From Nymphaea colorata (taxonomy: Eukaryota > Streptophyta > Magnoliopsida > Nymphaeales > Nymphaeaceae), in assembly GCF_008831285.2 (NCBI RefSeq), contig NC_045147.1:17400854-17464853 (forward strand): 64,000 nt of DNA, read 5' to 3'. This document shows positions 44,997 to 55,328 of this stretch, piece by piece; positions within the stretch are counted from its first letter, which is position 1; each line of letters begins with the position of its first letter. The position numbers were made by a program, and so were the translations under genes. The notes beneath the pieces were generated by a model. That model searched no databases and was not told where the DNA came from. It saw only the letters and a list, made by a program, of their open reading frames with translations.

Positions 44997-47675
44997 TTAA
45001 TTTGAATGCTCATTGCTGTTAAAGAATTCAATAAGAGGTCTGTGGAGTCTTTCTTTGGCATCCGTTGCCATGACGAAGTCTGCATGTGCGTAATCCTCAA
45101 AAAGCTGACAGGTGAGCTTGCCTTCCTGATGAAAAAGCTTGAGCTCATCAATCAAGCGCTCGACGTCTTCAACATCTGAAATTGCATCCATGCCTCCATA
45201 GCCGAGGAAGAGAGGAAGATCTGCTGGAATGTTGGAGAGGTTGTATGCTGGTGGCTCCACCACCCCATAGTTCTTCAGGTTTGCAGAACCATTTCCATAG
45301 TCATACATACTTAATTTGCCACTTCTAACCACTGCAAAAACGGATCAATCTTTTGTTCAATTGCATTTTTCATCAACTAGCATCACCGAGAAGCAAGCTA
45401 AGGTACGATTTAAGAGCGATGAAGCATAATAAAACTCAATACATGTGCTTACTTTGGGCTAGATGCATAATGTTCTTTGTGGATGTTGATTGCGGTTCAT
45501 ACTTTAAGAACAAATCCAATATCGACGGGTTGATGCAGCAATTATTTCCTTGAAAACCAATCGGATTCATTGGATAATTTACCAGACTGCATTCCCCCTT
45601 TACAGTTAAGCAAAGAAAAACATGACATCTACTGCAGAATGCACAGAGCTTACCTGTTATTACTGATACCAAATCACGACAACTTAATCCCGGAAACAAG
45701 CATATGGTCCTAAGCAGAGCGTCTACAGCAGCACTGTTGCATGGTTATCAGAAAAGAAGCAGCATAAACCACTTATATGTCTATATACTAGTCGTCTTAG
45801 GCCTTGAGAGCATAGATAAATGGAACTGATCAATTTGATACCTTTGTGGAATGAATTCGGGGATTCCCAACATGCTAATTAGCTGAAGTATATGGACATA
45901 ATTGTAAGAAAAGAAAGATCAGCAGTACTGTTATGCAGAAACCATGACAGAGGGAAAAAGAGTTGTAGCTGAGTGTGAGAAGCCATACTTCGTCGCCATA
46001 GAATTCAGCAGCTAATTGGACGAGGTTGGTCATGTGTTTCAGGTAAGCAATTGGACTCAGGAGTGCAGCGGCATTCACTTTGTCCACCAACTTATGCTGC
46101 GAGAAGGCCGTCAGAGCAGTCAGAGTTCCCTGCAGAAAAGCAGAGCAGGCCCCATGTTTTTAGATGAAGCAATATGTCGACATCTTTGGCTGTTATTAGC
46201 AAGTATGATCTTGTTCTTCACACATCTGTGAGATCTTCATGCCTTTAAAACCTACAGAAAAACATATGTTCTTTCTCGATGTATCAGATTTTGGAAGAGT
46301 TCAAATGCCTCCTTCAAAACTCTGTTTGTCTTGTAAAAATTTTATAGATACGTGAGAAAAACATGATCTTTTTGGCTCATGGCATAGATTGAGATCACGT
46401 TCGTGCAGTCTATTTTTCAAAAAGCATATTCATGGACCCGAAAAATAGAAATCGATCCGGTGTGTGTAGCATTCGCTGTAGAAGTTTGTCAACCACTAAT
46501 GAATGGCTAGGTATCAACTGTCAAGCCTCGATTTTCCTACTTACCAAAGAATGGGCGATGTAGTTCACTTTTTGGCCAGTGAGATTGTGAACGAAGTTGA
46601 CGTTAGCAGTGAGATCAAACTTTGCCAATTCCACCCACGTCCATCCCCAGTAGGCCTGCCAACTGAATGAACTCTTTCAGCAAGATGAGTATAACAGCAC
46701 AAATCAGCCGGTTAAAGAAAGAACTCGTACTATTTTCCTTGTGAAAATCTAAACCAGAACATTTGCCATCAGAAAAAGTCATAAAATGCGTACAAGATAA
46801 GCATCACAGTAAAAATATGCAAACAAATTGCGTCAATGAAATATCGCAGTCAATTTCCCATTCTAATATCCGGGTAGAAAAACCTCAAAATATCATGTAA
46901 TTTTCTTGCTATTGAAATTGAATACAAAATTGTTGCAATAAGATCTTGACATATTTGGAGAGAGAGAGAGCCGATAAAATGAGAATATGAGAGAGAGACC
47001 GCATCCACATTAGCATCGAGCAACTTGTGGCCTCTGCTGGACTTTGTTCCTCGCGTATTAGATATCCATACATCGAACCCTTCATCGGCCAAGGCGTACG
47101 CCAAGCCCTCGCCGGGAGGGCTCACCACCCATGTGAACCCATCCTGCAGCACCAACCAACCCACCTCAATATCATTAACAGCGCACCAAACTGATCGGAA
47201 CTTGAATATCAATATAGAACAACATCAACCACGTCAGAGATAGATCTCACCATGAGAATACCATGTTGAAGCAAGATCGGTTTCTTGGGTATGTGCTCGT
47301 TAGCAGCACCGACACATTGTCTGCCTCTAGGAATTCTCTGCAGCCCAAGGATGTAACCATCCTCTGTGGTTACCTGCATGAACATCACAGGGAACTGATC
47401 ATCAGCTTAGATACAGATTCAAAAGGAAAAATAATCTCCGGTGGTGTTCCATCAAACGGGGTGAAATTATCACCTTTAGGCATTGACAGACATTGGATCA
47501 TGCACATAAAACAAAAAGATTGAGAAAGATATAATACATTGAACTCTTGGCAGTCGTAGCCATATGATTGTGCCGTAATGCAGACATGAGTGATGGAGTG
47601 CACTGGGCTGGCTGTGAGCAAGAGGCCGATGAGGGCTAACGGTAGTAGGGACCTCATGCATGTGCTCCCTGTCAT
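44997..47675 (-). CDS. Acid lipase, LIP1/triacylglycerol lipase type (alpha/beta hydrolase), nine exons
   Basis: A predicted secreted or vacuolar lipase that hydrolyses acyl esters such as triacylglycerol. Exons (minus): 47675-47538, 47373-47251, 47143-47000, 46655-46545, 46129-45989, 45882-45842, 45733-45654, 45548-45453 and 45331-44997; 1209 nt, 402 residues, the normal length. Met7 starts a clear signal peptide (MRSLLPLALIGLLLTASPVH), so initiation at either Met1 or Met7 is possible. Family landmarks: TTEDGYILGLQRIP, LLQHGI, DEGFDVWISNTRG (the Asn-Thr-Arg-Gly block), WGWTWVELAKFDL, NCCINPS, YEPQSTSTKNIMHLAQ and GYGGMDAISDVEDVE. The inferred triad is Ser171, Asp340 and His374. The elbow reads AHSLG instead of the usual GHSxG, and the His block reads YAHADF instead of YGHxDF. 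The exon 3 donor (GCG|GTCTCT) and the exon 1 donor (AAT|GTATTA) are weak but keep phase. A TATA box lies 61-68 bp upstream. Confidence 0.9.
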
Positions 47676-47735
47676 CGAGGGTCGTCTCCTTGTTCTTGAA
47701 AAACAAACAGGTGCAAAATGGTGACCAAAACTGCC

Positions 47736-47743
47736 AATTTATA
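47736..47743 (-). promoter_or_regulatory. TATA box of the lipase gene
   Basis: The minus strand reads CTATAAATTG here, about 61-68 bp above the ATG at 47675. The expected start site about 30 bp downstream leaves a leader of about 30 nt, so both candidate Met codons would be in the transcript. Confidence 0.6.
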
Positions 47744-47933
47744 GAGCTCCATGTGGCCCGTTAAGCCAGAATGCTATCACCATTATAACTAAGTTGCTGT
47801 TACAATTATGCTTAACTTTCTCTTTGAGCCATGAAAGGAAACAGTTTCCAAGTTCCGCCAGCCACATTAAAGATATGGCCATTTATTGCGGGTGTTAATA
47901 CACCACTAATTAAACGCTTCTTTTTATGTCATT

Positions 47934-47937
<4 letters not shown>

Positions 47938-47967
<30 letters not shown>
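47938..47967. repeat. (CT)n microsatellite upstream of the lipase gene
   Basis: About 15 CT units at roughly 265-290 bp above the lipase ATG. On the gene's strand it reads (GA)n. Confidence 0.95.
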
Positions 47968-47970
<3 letters not shown>

Positions 47971-48550
47971 TTCTTGCACATGCACACACACACACAAAAG
48001 ATATAATAATTCTGTAACGCTGGAAAGAATGGCGGTGGCCCGTTGAAATAATGATGTAAATGAATATATAGCTACCGAAACAGCCTCTGGATTCAGAAAT
48101 AACGGTACAAAATCCAAAACCAAATTCAGTTTTTTACATGCAAAAAAAGTGATATCCATCACCTTTAGGTAATTAAAGGAATGCTATATATACCAAAGTC
48201 ATATTTGATTACAGGTCCAATTTGGATAGTCTCATCAGCTAACCTGAACTGTTTGATCATTTGGATTCTGATTTCACCATGTCTGATGGTTTGACATCGC
48301 TGCTGGAAGAATAATGCATATGACATTGAAGATAAAAAAATTAGATGCATATATGCATAGCTCGCGGAAGTATGTTTATCTTTGGATAAAGTACACACCT
48401 CGCAGGGTTATGGCTCGAGTGAGTTCCGACCTTTCACCTGAGCTCCATTTCTAGAATATGTTTACCCAAATGCGGGCGTTGGTCATGTTTAACTCATCAT
48501 TGGATCAAGTTACATATCAAAGTTGTGAGTATGGAAAAATGTTTACCAGA

Positions 48551-48640
48551 GGGACTGTTTAGCAATAAGAATATGTGAGTGTTTTATGAATCTATTTCAA
48601 AACTGAGGTAGATTCATGAGACACTTGCTTCCATTTTCGG
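48551..48640 (+). mobile_element. MITE-like element 'CTGTTTGGTAGCAA' family, copy A
   Basis: Starts GGGACTGTTTAGCAATAAGA and continues with GTTTTATGAATCTATTTC and GGTAGATTCATGAGACACTT. The same order of words is found in copies at 49035-49119 (inverted), 54489-54545 and 63500-63600. It is noncoding. The terminal sequence resembles plant hAT-type MITE ends (GGGGCTGTTTGG). The inner boundary is not defined. Confidence 0.5.
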
Positions 48641-49034
48641 GCGTGTTTTTCGCCTTTACTTGCACAAAAAAAGCTGTCTTATGAGACGTTTTTTTTAACG
48701 CCACTTTCTCAAGGAAACTATCAATCAAGGTCTAGAGTGGATTTCTCTTTAACCTTAAAAGCAAAAAAGAAAAAGAAAAAAAAAAAAAACAATTGCAATA
48801 AGAATGTAACATAGTGATAAAAGGCGATATCTAATGAAAATTCACTTAAATTCGCCCCAGAAAAGAAATTCTGCCTTATGCAGGAGCTGAAATCATTCGT
48901 AGTAGTACCACGGCATGTAAGGTTGCAAATAAGTTGGATCTGGTATGAGGCCTTGTCATTAATTTAGAAATCATGCTGAATCCAGAGACTTATTGACATG
49001 TTGTGGTCATTTTGAAATTTGTGTAACAATAGAA

Positions 49035-49119
49035 CTAGATTAGTGTTCCACGAATCTGCTTCAATATTTGGGACAGATTTATTAGGCACCTCTGAATGTT
49101 CTTGCTACCAAACAGCCCC
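49035..49119 (-). mobile_element. MITE-like element, copy B (inverted)
   Basis: Read on the minus strand it starts GGGGCTGTTTGGTAGCAAGA and continues with CAGATTCGTGGAACACTAAT, collinear with copy A (about 400 bp away, opposite orientation). Together A and B could be the two ends of one larger element, which would make them terminal inverted repeats. Confidence 0.5.
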
Positions 49120-51671
49120 ATAGGGTCGTAATTTGTTTGAAATTGGTATGGAATTTGGGCACTTCAATTGGCCTCAAAAAACTGCCCAGATGGATCTTGC
49201 TCGTTGCATCTGTTCATCCCACATGGCCTGTCAAAGCTATATTTCTGTTTCTCAACTTCTATTAATCTCCAGAAAGAATGTAGAATCTAACATAAAGGAA
49301 GTCTAGAACTCGAGCCAAGCCGGTGCCTAATCCTCATCTCTTGACTCGACATACTTCCTTCTATTAATGACAAGTTGATTGACAATTGGCAACCAGAACT
49401 TGTAATTTATACAGTTCGATCTTGTCACTAAATCACAATTCTATGTGTCATTGTTTGCTATGGAAAGGAAAAATGTTACTTGGCATATAAATTTTTTGCT
49501 AATTTGACTATGGATTTGTCATATATTAAAAAGCTCGATGTCAATCCAGGAAACCAATTATATCGACGAGGAAGAAAAATTCGCCATGTCTGATGCAGAT
49601 TGCAGATTCCTTCAAGTCCTTACACATAAGCAGGTCACTGTTTGTCTTAGCAGGACTAGACAAATATAATGAATACCAACATTATTATCCTATCCATCCT
49701 TTTGCTTTTCTGATCAGAATAATTGAATTGGCGTCATACATTTCTCTTTTTGTTTTCTGGATGAAGAGAAAGTCACCAATCTTTTGATGCTGTCGGATCT
49801 GTCAAGCTGGGAAAAATTCAAGTGTATAGTATTCTACTGTAACTGGATTTGGGTGTAAAGCTAAGCGCCCTTGAACACCCTTACCCTTCCATGCTCGTTT
49901 CTGCCATTGGCTTGACAATCTTTTCTTTTTCATGAGTCACAAGCATAGTGAACAAGCATCAGGGTGCAATATAATTTCTCAAATTCTCAGCTATTATTTT
50001 AAAGTGACTAGCAATACAAACGTAATCATGTTCCAAAACTTGTAACATGCATTCTTCGATTGGTCTGTTCGTACTTGCAGATTTATGAGAGTTTACAATT
50101 TATTAAAGCTAGAAAGAAAGAGAAAGGTTCTCATATTAGATATCCTAGCGAAATCCAACTCACAGATTGAAAGTTGAAACAAAATGATCATCTTGGAGCT
50201 GCTTTTGATTTCTAAAACATATTTTACTCGAAATTTCTGCAACTGCATTCCACTTACTTGTACACAGCAAACTTTTTTGTTATGAGTAAGGAATCAGGAA
50301 AAAAAGCTTTAAACGATCTCCAAATTGAGGTAATAGATAATTGAGCTAATCGGAGTATTGGAAGCATGACAGGTCTCAGCAGCTTCCGGCCACGGGGCGA
50401 GGCCTTATGTGACGGGTATCCAATGAAGGCTGATCTTTTGGTCCAATTCTATACAAGATCTAAAACATATAGACGGACAGATTGGAGGGTAGATATGCGT
50501 CGCCAATCATATTTCCATGGAGAATTAATGGTTCCCGACAGGAGTTGTATTTTAATTGAATAATGCCAAATTTAGCGACGTACAAAATTCAAAGGAAACA
50601 AAATTTCTTTCATATTCTTGATCTGTTTGCTTCCATGGCGAAAAATTCTGGGGATCTACCTGTGATGCTTTGGTTAGAGAAAAGGGTAGCATCACAACCC
50701 CATTTAAGGAGCATCACTTTCAGCTACAGTAATTTTGGGTGTTACTCGCTTAATCTTTTACCACCACTTGGCCACTGTCCTTGGCTTAATTAAACTACCA
50801 GTGATGAAAAGATCAGTAAAGCAAGGAGTACTAGGACCCACTCCAAGGCGACAGGGATTAGTGGGTTTGATGTGTTACCAGAGGTCGATCCCGCCATTAA
50901 AACAGCCAGATAAAGATCTTGGTCACCTGATTCGGATTACAGGCATTAACTAGACAGGGAATTTGAGATCTTTACGATTTGTTTCCTCATAGTGAAGAAA
51001 GGGAGTTTTTTAAAGAGTGACAGGCTTACTGATAGTCTATTCTGGTTGCATCCTGGCATAAAAGCTTAGTTACGCCTCTTTCATCCATCAGAAAAGTCTT
51101 CTCATTGCTTAAGAAAGGAGGCACACCATGGCATTGAACTCAAAGCTTCCTTCAACTTACAGAGGCCCCAAACAAGCTCATCTAGCCAAGTTTGCCACCT
51201 CTGAACGGCCCAACTCTTGAAGCTTATCTCAGAAGTTTGCTTCTGTATTGAGACACAACCCTCATTCTCTCTTATAAAACCAGTCTGACTTGAATCTGTA
51301 TCGTGTATGTGTAGCTGCCAAATGAACCTTAAAAGAACAAGAAAAGAAGGAAAATCTTGGAACTAAATGAGGAGATTAAATATCCGGCGCAGTCCCAAGT
51401 TGGCAATATTAAAGGAAGAAAAGCAACAATGGCTGAGCTCATGTTCTAATTTTTTTTGTCTTCCCTTCCACATAAAACTAATGCTTACAGTCATCTACAT
51501 CGATTTGTCGTGAAAGTGCATCCTTTCAAGCATCTAGAAGGATACACAGGCCTTTCTAAGTAGATGATACGTAGCCACCACAACCTCTGCTTACCTAGAT
51601 AAGCTTATTAAAATGCAGCCACAAGAATTTCTCCCCCCTCACCAACTTCTAACATCAAGATCAAATAACAT

Positions 51672-51696
51672 TATATATATATATATATATATATAT
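51672..51696. repeat. (TA)n microsatellite
   Basis: About 12 TA units, seen directly. Confidence 0.95.
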
Positions 51697-52169
51697 TTGG
51701 ATCGGCGGAGGAGAAGAAATTGGCTTGAAGCGATGGCTGCCATGATGGTGCGTACAAGTGAAAATAGATGTATAAGCAACCACACTTATACTTAATAATA
51801 AAATAAAAAATGAACTTGTTCACTGCACGCTGTGATTCTGATAGAGATACAATTCATACTTATTTGGCAAAGTTACGAACTTATCTTCTTATTAAAGATA
51901 ATAAAAGTTAACCCTTCTATTTGATATGGATCTCCTAAGTAATTATATGGTTTGCAAGGTGAATTTTCTAGGACATCATATTGATGCACTTGCAACTATG
52001 TGCCAGACACTGGCCCAATGTAGACCAAAAACAGGGTTGGGGGACCTCCCAAAGAATGGCCAAAGAGAAGAAGCCACGGCCATTTGGATTGAGCAAGGGT
52101 TGGCACCATGCCAATCGAATCGGCAACTAGCTACCTATCAGCCATTAGCTCGAACCAGTACGTGAAACT

Positions 52170-52563
52170 GGGGTGAACATGAGTCAAGTCGAGCCCGAGT
52201 TCAGTCAGCTCGAGGGAAGCAGCTCCAGCTCGACTCGACACTTACGTGTTGAGCTCGAAAAACTCATTTGAATAAAATTGATATTCATTGTTAAGTGTTG
52301 AGCTCGAGCCCAACTCGATTAACGTTCTATAAACTCGTAAACTCGTTTGAATATATCAACTTGATTAAGGCTCGACAAACTTGATGAAAGGCTCAAGTTC
52401 GACTTGGCAGTTAAGTGTTGAGCTCGAACTCAACTCGATTATTTGAACGAGTTGACTCATGAACTCGAGCTTGGCTCATTAAGCAAATGACTCGGTTCGA
52501 ACTCGTTAACGAGCCGAACTTTAACTAGTCGAGCTCGAGTAGCTCGACTCTTTGTTCCACCCT
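52170..52563 (+). mobile_element. TCGAG-rich dispersed element, copy 3
   Basis: The best-preserved copy, about 394 bp. It begins GGGGTGAACATGAGTCAAGT, and its end read on the other strand begins AGGGTGGAACAAAGAGTCGA, so it has imperfect terminal inverted repeats of about 20 bp. The interior repeats AGCTCGAGC and AACTCGATT words and is collinear with the inverted copy 1. No ORF is present. Target-site duplications are not clear by eye. Confidence 0.7.
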
Positions 52564-54488
52564 AGGCGAAACCCCTCAGGGGCTGACCAAAGCGATAGAC
52601 TGTCGTAGGAAAATTTTACTTCTTAGTACAGAAATTTTAGGAAAATATTAATATTTCTCTCTAAGCTTTCCTATAGCTTGTTCTCCAATATTTTTGCGCA
52701 CAGCTGTCTAGTCTTAACCAACATGTCAGTCTCTCCTCACCAAACAAATAAATAAATGAAAAGTATTTAAATCACTCACCTACTGATTGATGAATAAAGA
52801 AAAGCATATGGCATCGTGGCCAGTCGGACTAATTAAGGCCAACGTCAGCCCATGAGAACGGATCTTGTGCAATGTAATTGTATATTTGTATACAGACATA
52901 AACTAGCTGTGGTTTTGAAACTGAATCTTTTATGAATTCTTCAGTGTGGATATGTGATTTTTTTGGTTTAGAATGAAATGGATTTATCCGGACATACGAA
53001 TAGGATCCCATGTCGATGGAGAATTCAAAATTCTTTTAAAATCTTTTACTATATATCATGGTCGTACATGTACGTATATATTTTTAAAAGAATTGACTTG
53101 TAAGATATAATTGCACCAACTATGTTGTATAAGCCAACAATTCGTCTCTGCTCTTCCTGCCAGACTTGCAGGCACATGGGCTCGAGCTCGGTTAGGTTTG
53201 ACGATGAGGTAGACTCTGCTTGCTGCAGATACACTGGCCCCACCTTCCTCTTTCTCTTGGAGTGAGGCTAAAGCAAAAGAATCTGAGATGGGGACGCTTC
53301 TCTTACTCCTCTTTATCTTGAAAAAGTGAAACTTTGTAAAATTGAAATCAACCGGCCAATGTCTGATGAGTTTTTTTTTTTTTTTTTTAACAAATCTGTA
53401 AACTGTCACAAATAGTGTATTCCATTGTTATAAACCATGATTATAAAAAAGTAAGTACCTAATTCGATTTTCATGAAAGTTATATTTCTATCCCTAAGTG
53501 TTGTGATATAGTACCTAAGTTAAAGGGTGCACTGCTGTTATCGTTGACATTGACGCAGCCCAAAACCCCGGAGATAAAGAGGAATTGCAGGGAGGAGTCC
53601 TTGGACCACGATCAGTAGATTGTTAACCTCATGTTCACCCAACCTTATGTTGTCCTTAAGTTATCAGGTGAGCGGTAATCAAACTAGCGACTGACATTTT
53701 ACCAGCCCCACGACAATGACAAATTGCTCTATAACAAGCCCAGTTAAGTGGGTTTTGTAGTGGTATGACATTCATATAGCTGGAGTTAGGAACCCTAAGC
53801 TAGTCCATTTTTTTTTTATCACCGTCGAGGTTTTAAAATTTTAAAATCATTATTTCTTTTGATTGCCGGCATCTTTCTCAGAATATACTTAAATGTCGGT
53901 CCCATCTTGATTCTTATTTAGCCAAAAAAAAAAAAAAAAACATTTTGCTAATGTTTAGAAAAGCTCATGCTTTGGCTAATCACAAAAGTGGACTCGTATC
54001 TGTGAACTTTTTGATAGTGCTTTTGCTGATAATTGTCCGTTGAATAAGAGGTTCCCCCAATGGGAGGTTGGCTTAATGGGAGCGCGTCACAGTTCAACTC
54101 TTTTTAAGTATTATATTCTTAAACACAAAGAAAGTATATAGCATTAGTTGGCCTCAAAGTTCTACCATGCGTGTTTTCAAATAAAGGAAAAAGGAAAACC
54201 ACGTAATAAAAGTTAATTTGTCGTAGCCACACTTCTTTAAATTTCAATTAAATGAGTAAGATATTGTAAATGAGATTCCCTCCTAGATAATTTGAAAGTT
54301 TATAAAATTTCACGTGAGTAAATATATGGTGAGGACAAGAAGTGAAGAGCGTTGACGTGAAATTTCTTTTGAAGGCATATTTGATCAAAATTGGAACTTT
54401 TGCAAACCCAATTTTGATCATCATGCAAGCAATGTAATATATATTTCAAAGCCAAACAATGTTTTGCCATCAAAATCACATACATTTA

Positions 54489-54545
54489 AGGGCGGTTTGA
54501 CAGCAGTAACATTTTGTTGTTATTATTTCATGAATCAACTAGGAC
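54489..54545 (+). mobile_element. MITE-like element, copy D (partial)
   Basis: It reads AAGGGCGGTTTGACAGCAGT then TTATTTCATGAATCAACT, a diverged match to the start and the ATGAATC region of the other copies. It is short, so this is the weakest of the four. Confidence 0.35.
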
Positions 54546-54961
54546 AACGAATGAACTTATCATAATCAGTTTTTGAAGTAAATTTATGGAATAGTTCCAA
54601 ACTATTTGAGTTGACAGACGGCAAATGTTGATTCTTTTGTAAGAAAGGTGTATTGTCTTCGTAATGCAACCTAGATTTCTCACCAAACTGACAATTGGTC
54701 TTCGTCCGTGGGGATAATTTGTCAAGGCAAAATAAACATCAGATTACTACTCGGATTGGATAGCTGTCAATTTGGGCGAAGCTTGTCCTACAAATTTCAA
54801 ACACATACGACGTATCAATGAGGATCGAAGTGAAAGTTTAACCTCGAGATAAAAAGTCAGTCAGAAAAGGAGGAGGATATCATATGTCGTGGTCAATCCC
54901 CACCAATGGGTGGATCCAACCAAGAGTGGGAGTCGACGATGGGGGTGGGGGGAAGTGGCCG

Positions 54962-55178
54962 GTGGGACCCGCGCCCCTCCAAACCCCTCTTCCATGTGAC
55001 CCTGACCTCCCTGGGCCCCACGGCCCGCCTGTCGCGGGCCCCACCTGCCAACCCACTCCTTGGGCCCACTCCAGCCTTCTACCACACCGCAATCACCTTC
55101 GCGCCCTGACGGTTGCCATAATTTACAAAGGTGCCATGCAAGCCCACGTGATCGCCACGTGAGCGTCCGATTGACGTC
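54962..55178. promoter_or_regulatory. Isolated GC-rich promoter-like block with G-boxes and site II/TCP-type motifs
   Basis: In a GC-rich island of about 450 bp surrounded by AT-rich spacer, motif words cluster: GTGGGACCC (54962), TGGGCCCCA (55012), TGGGCCCA (55061), two palindromic G-boxes CACGTG at 55145-55150 and 55156-55161 (11 bp apart), and TGACGTC at 55172-55178. CACGTG is the core of bZIP/bHLH and ABRE sites, TGACGTC is a bZIP site, and TGGGCC is a TCP/site II word; these are established. Downstream on plus there is an ATG at 55247 with a short Arg/Pro-rich frame that I do not recognise. No gene is supported beside it. Confidence 0.45.
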
Positions 55179-55328
55179 GGTAACTGTCTGCCGTCAAAAA
55201 GGACGGCTGCTCCGTCCCTCTCCCTCAGCGAAACGGTCCTTCTCCGATGTCGACGCTGCCGGCGACGCGACGCCCTGGTGGCCCTCCCTCCCCTCGCTTT
55301 CTTTCACGTCGAGTGGGATGTAATCCTC

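Larger units (their letters stand above)
47744..54961. other. Long gene-poor spacer
   Basis: Upstream region of the lipase gene, then anonymous AT-rich spacer. The ORFs present (largest 117 codons at 53056-53409, minus) match nothing known to me. Homopolymer tracts occur at 48776-48789 (A), 53370-53388 (T) and 53923-53940 (A). Dispersed elements within this interval are listed separately. Confidence 0.5.

Noticed and set aside
54053..54110. Sequence with GGTTGGCTTAATGGGAGCG resembling a tRNA D-arm
   Set aside because: There is no matching acceptor stem, anticodon stem or T-arm. It is not a tRNA.
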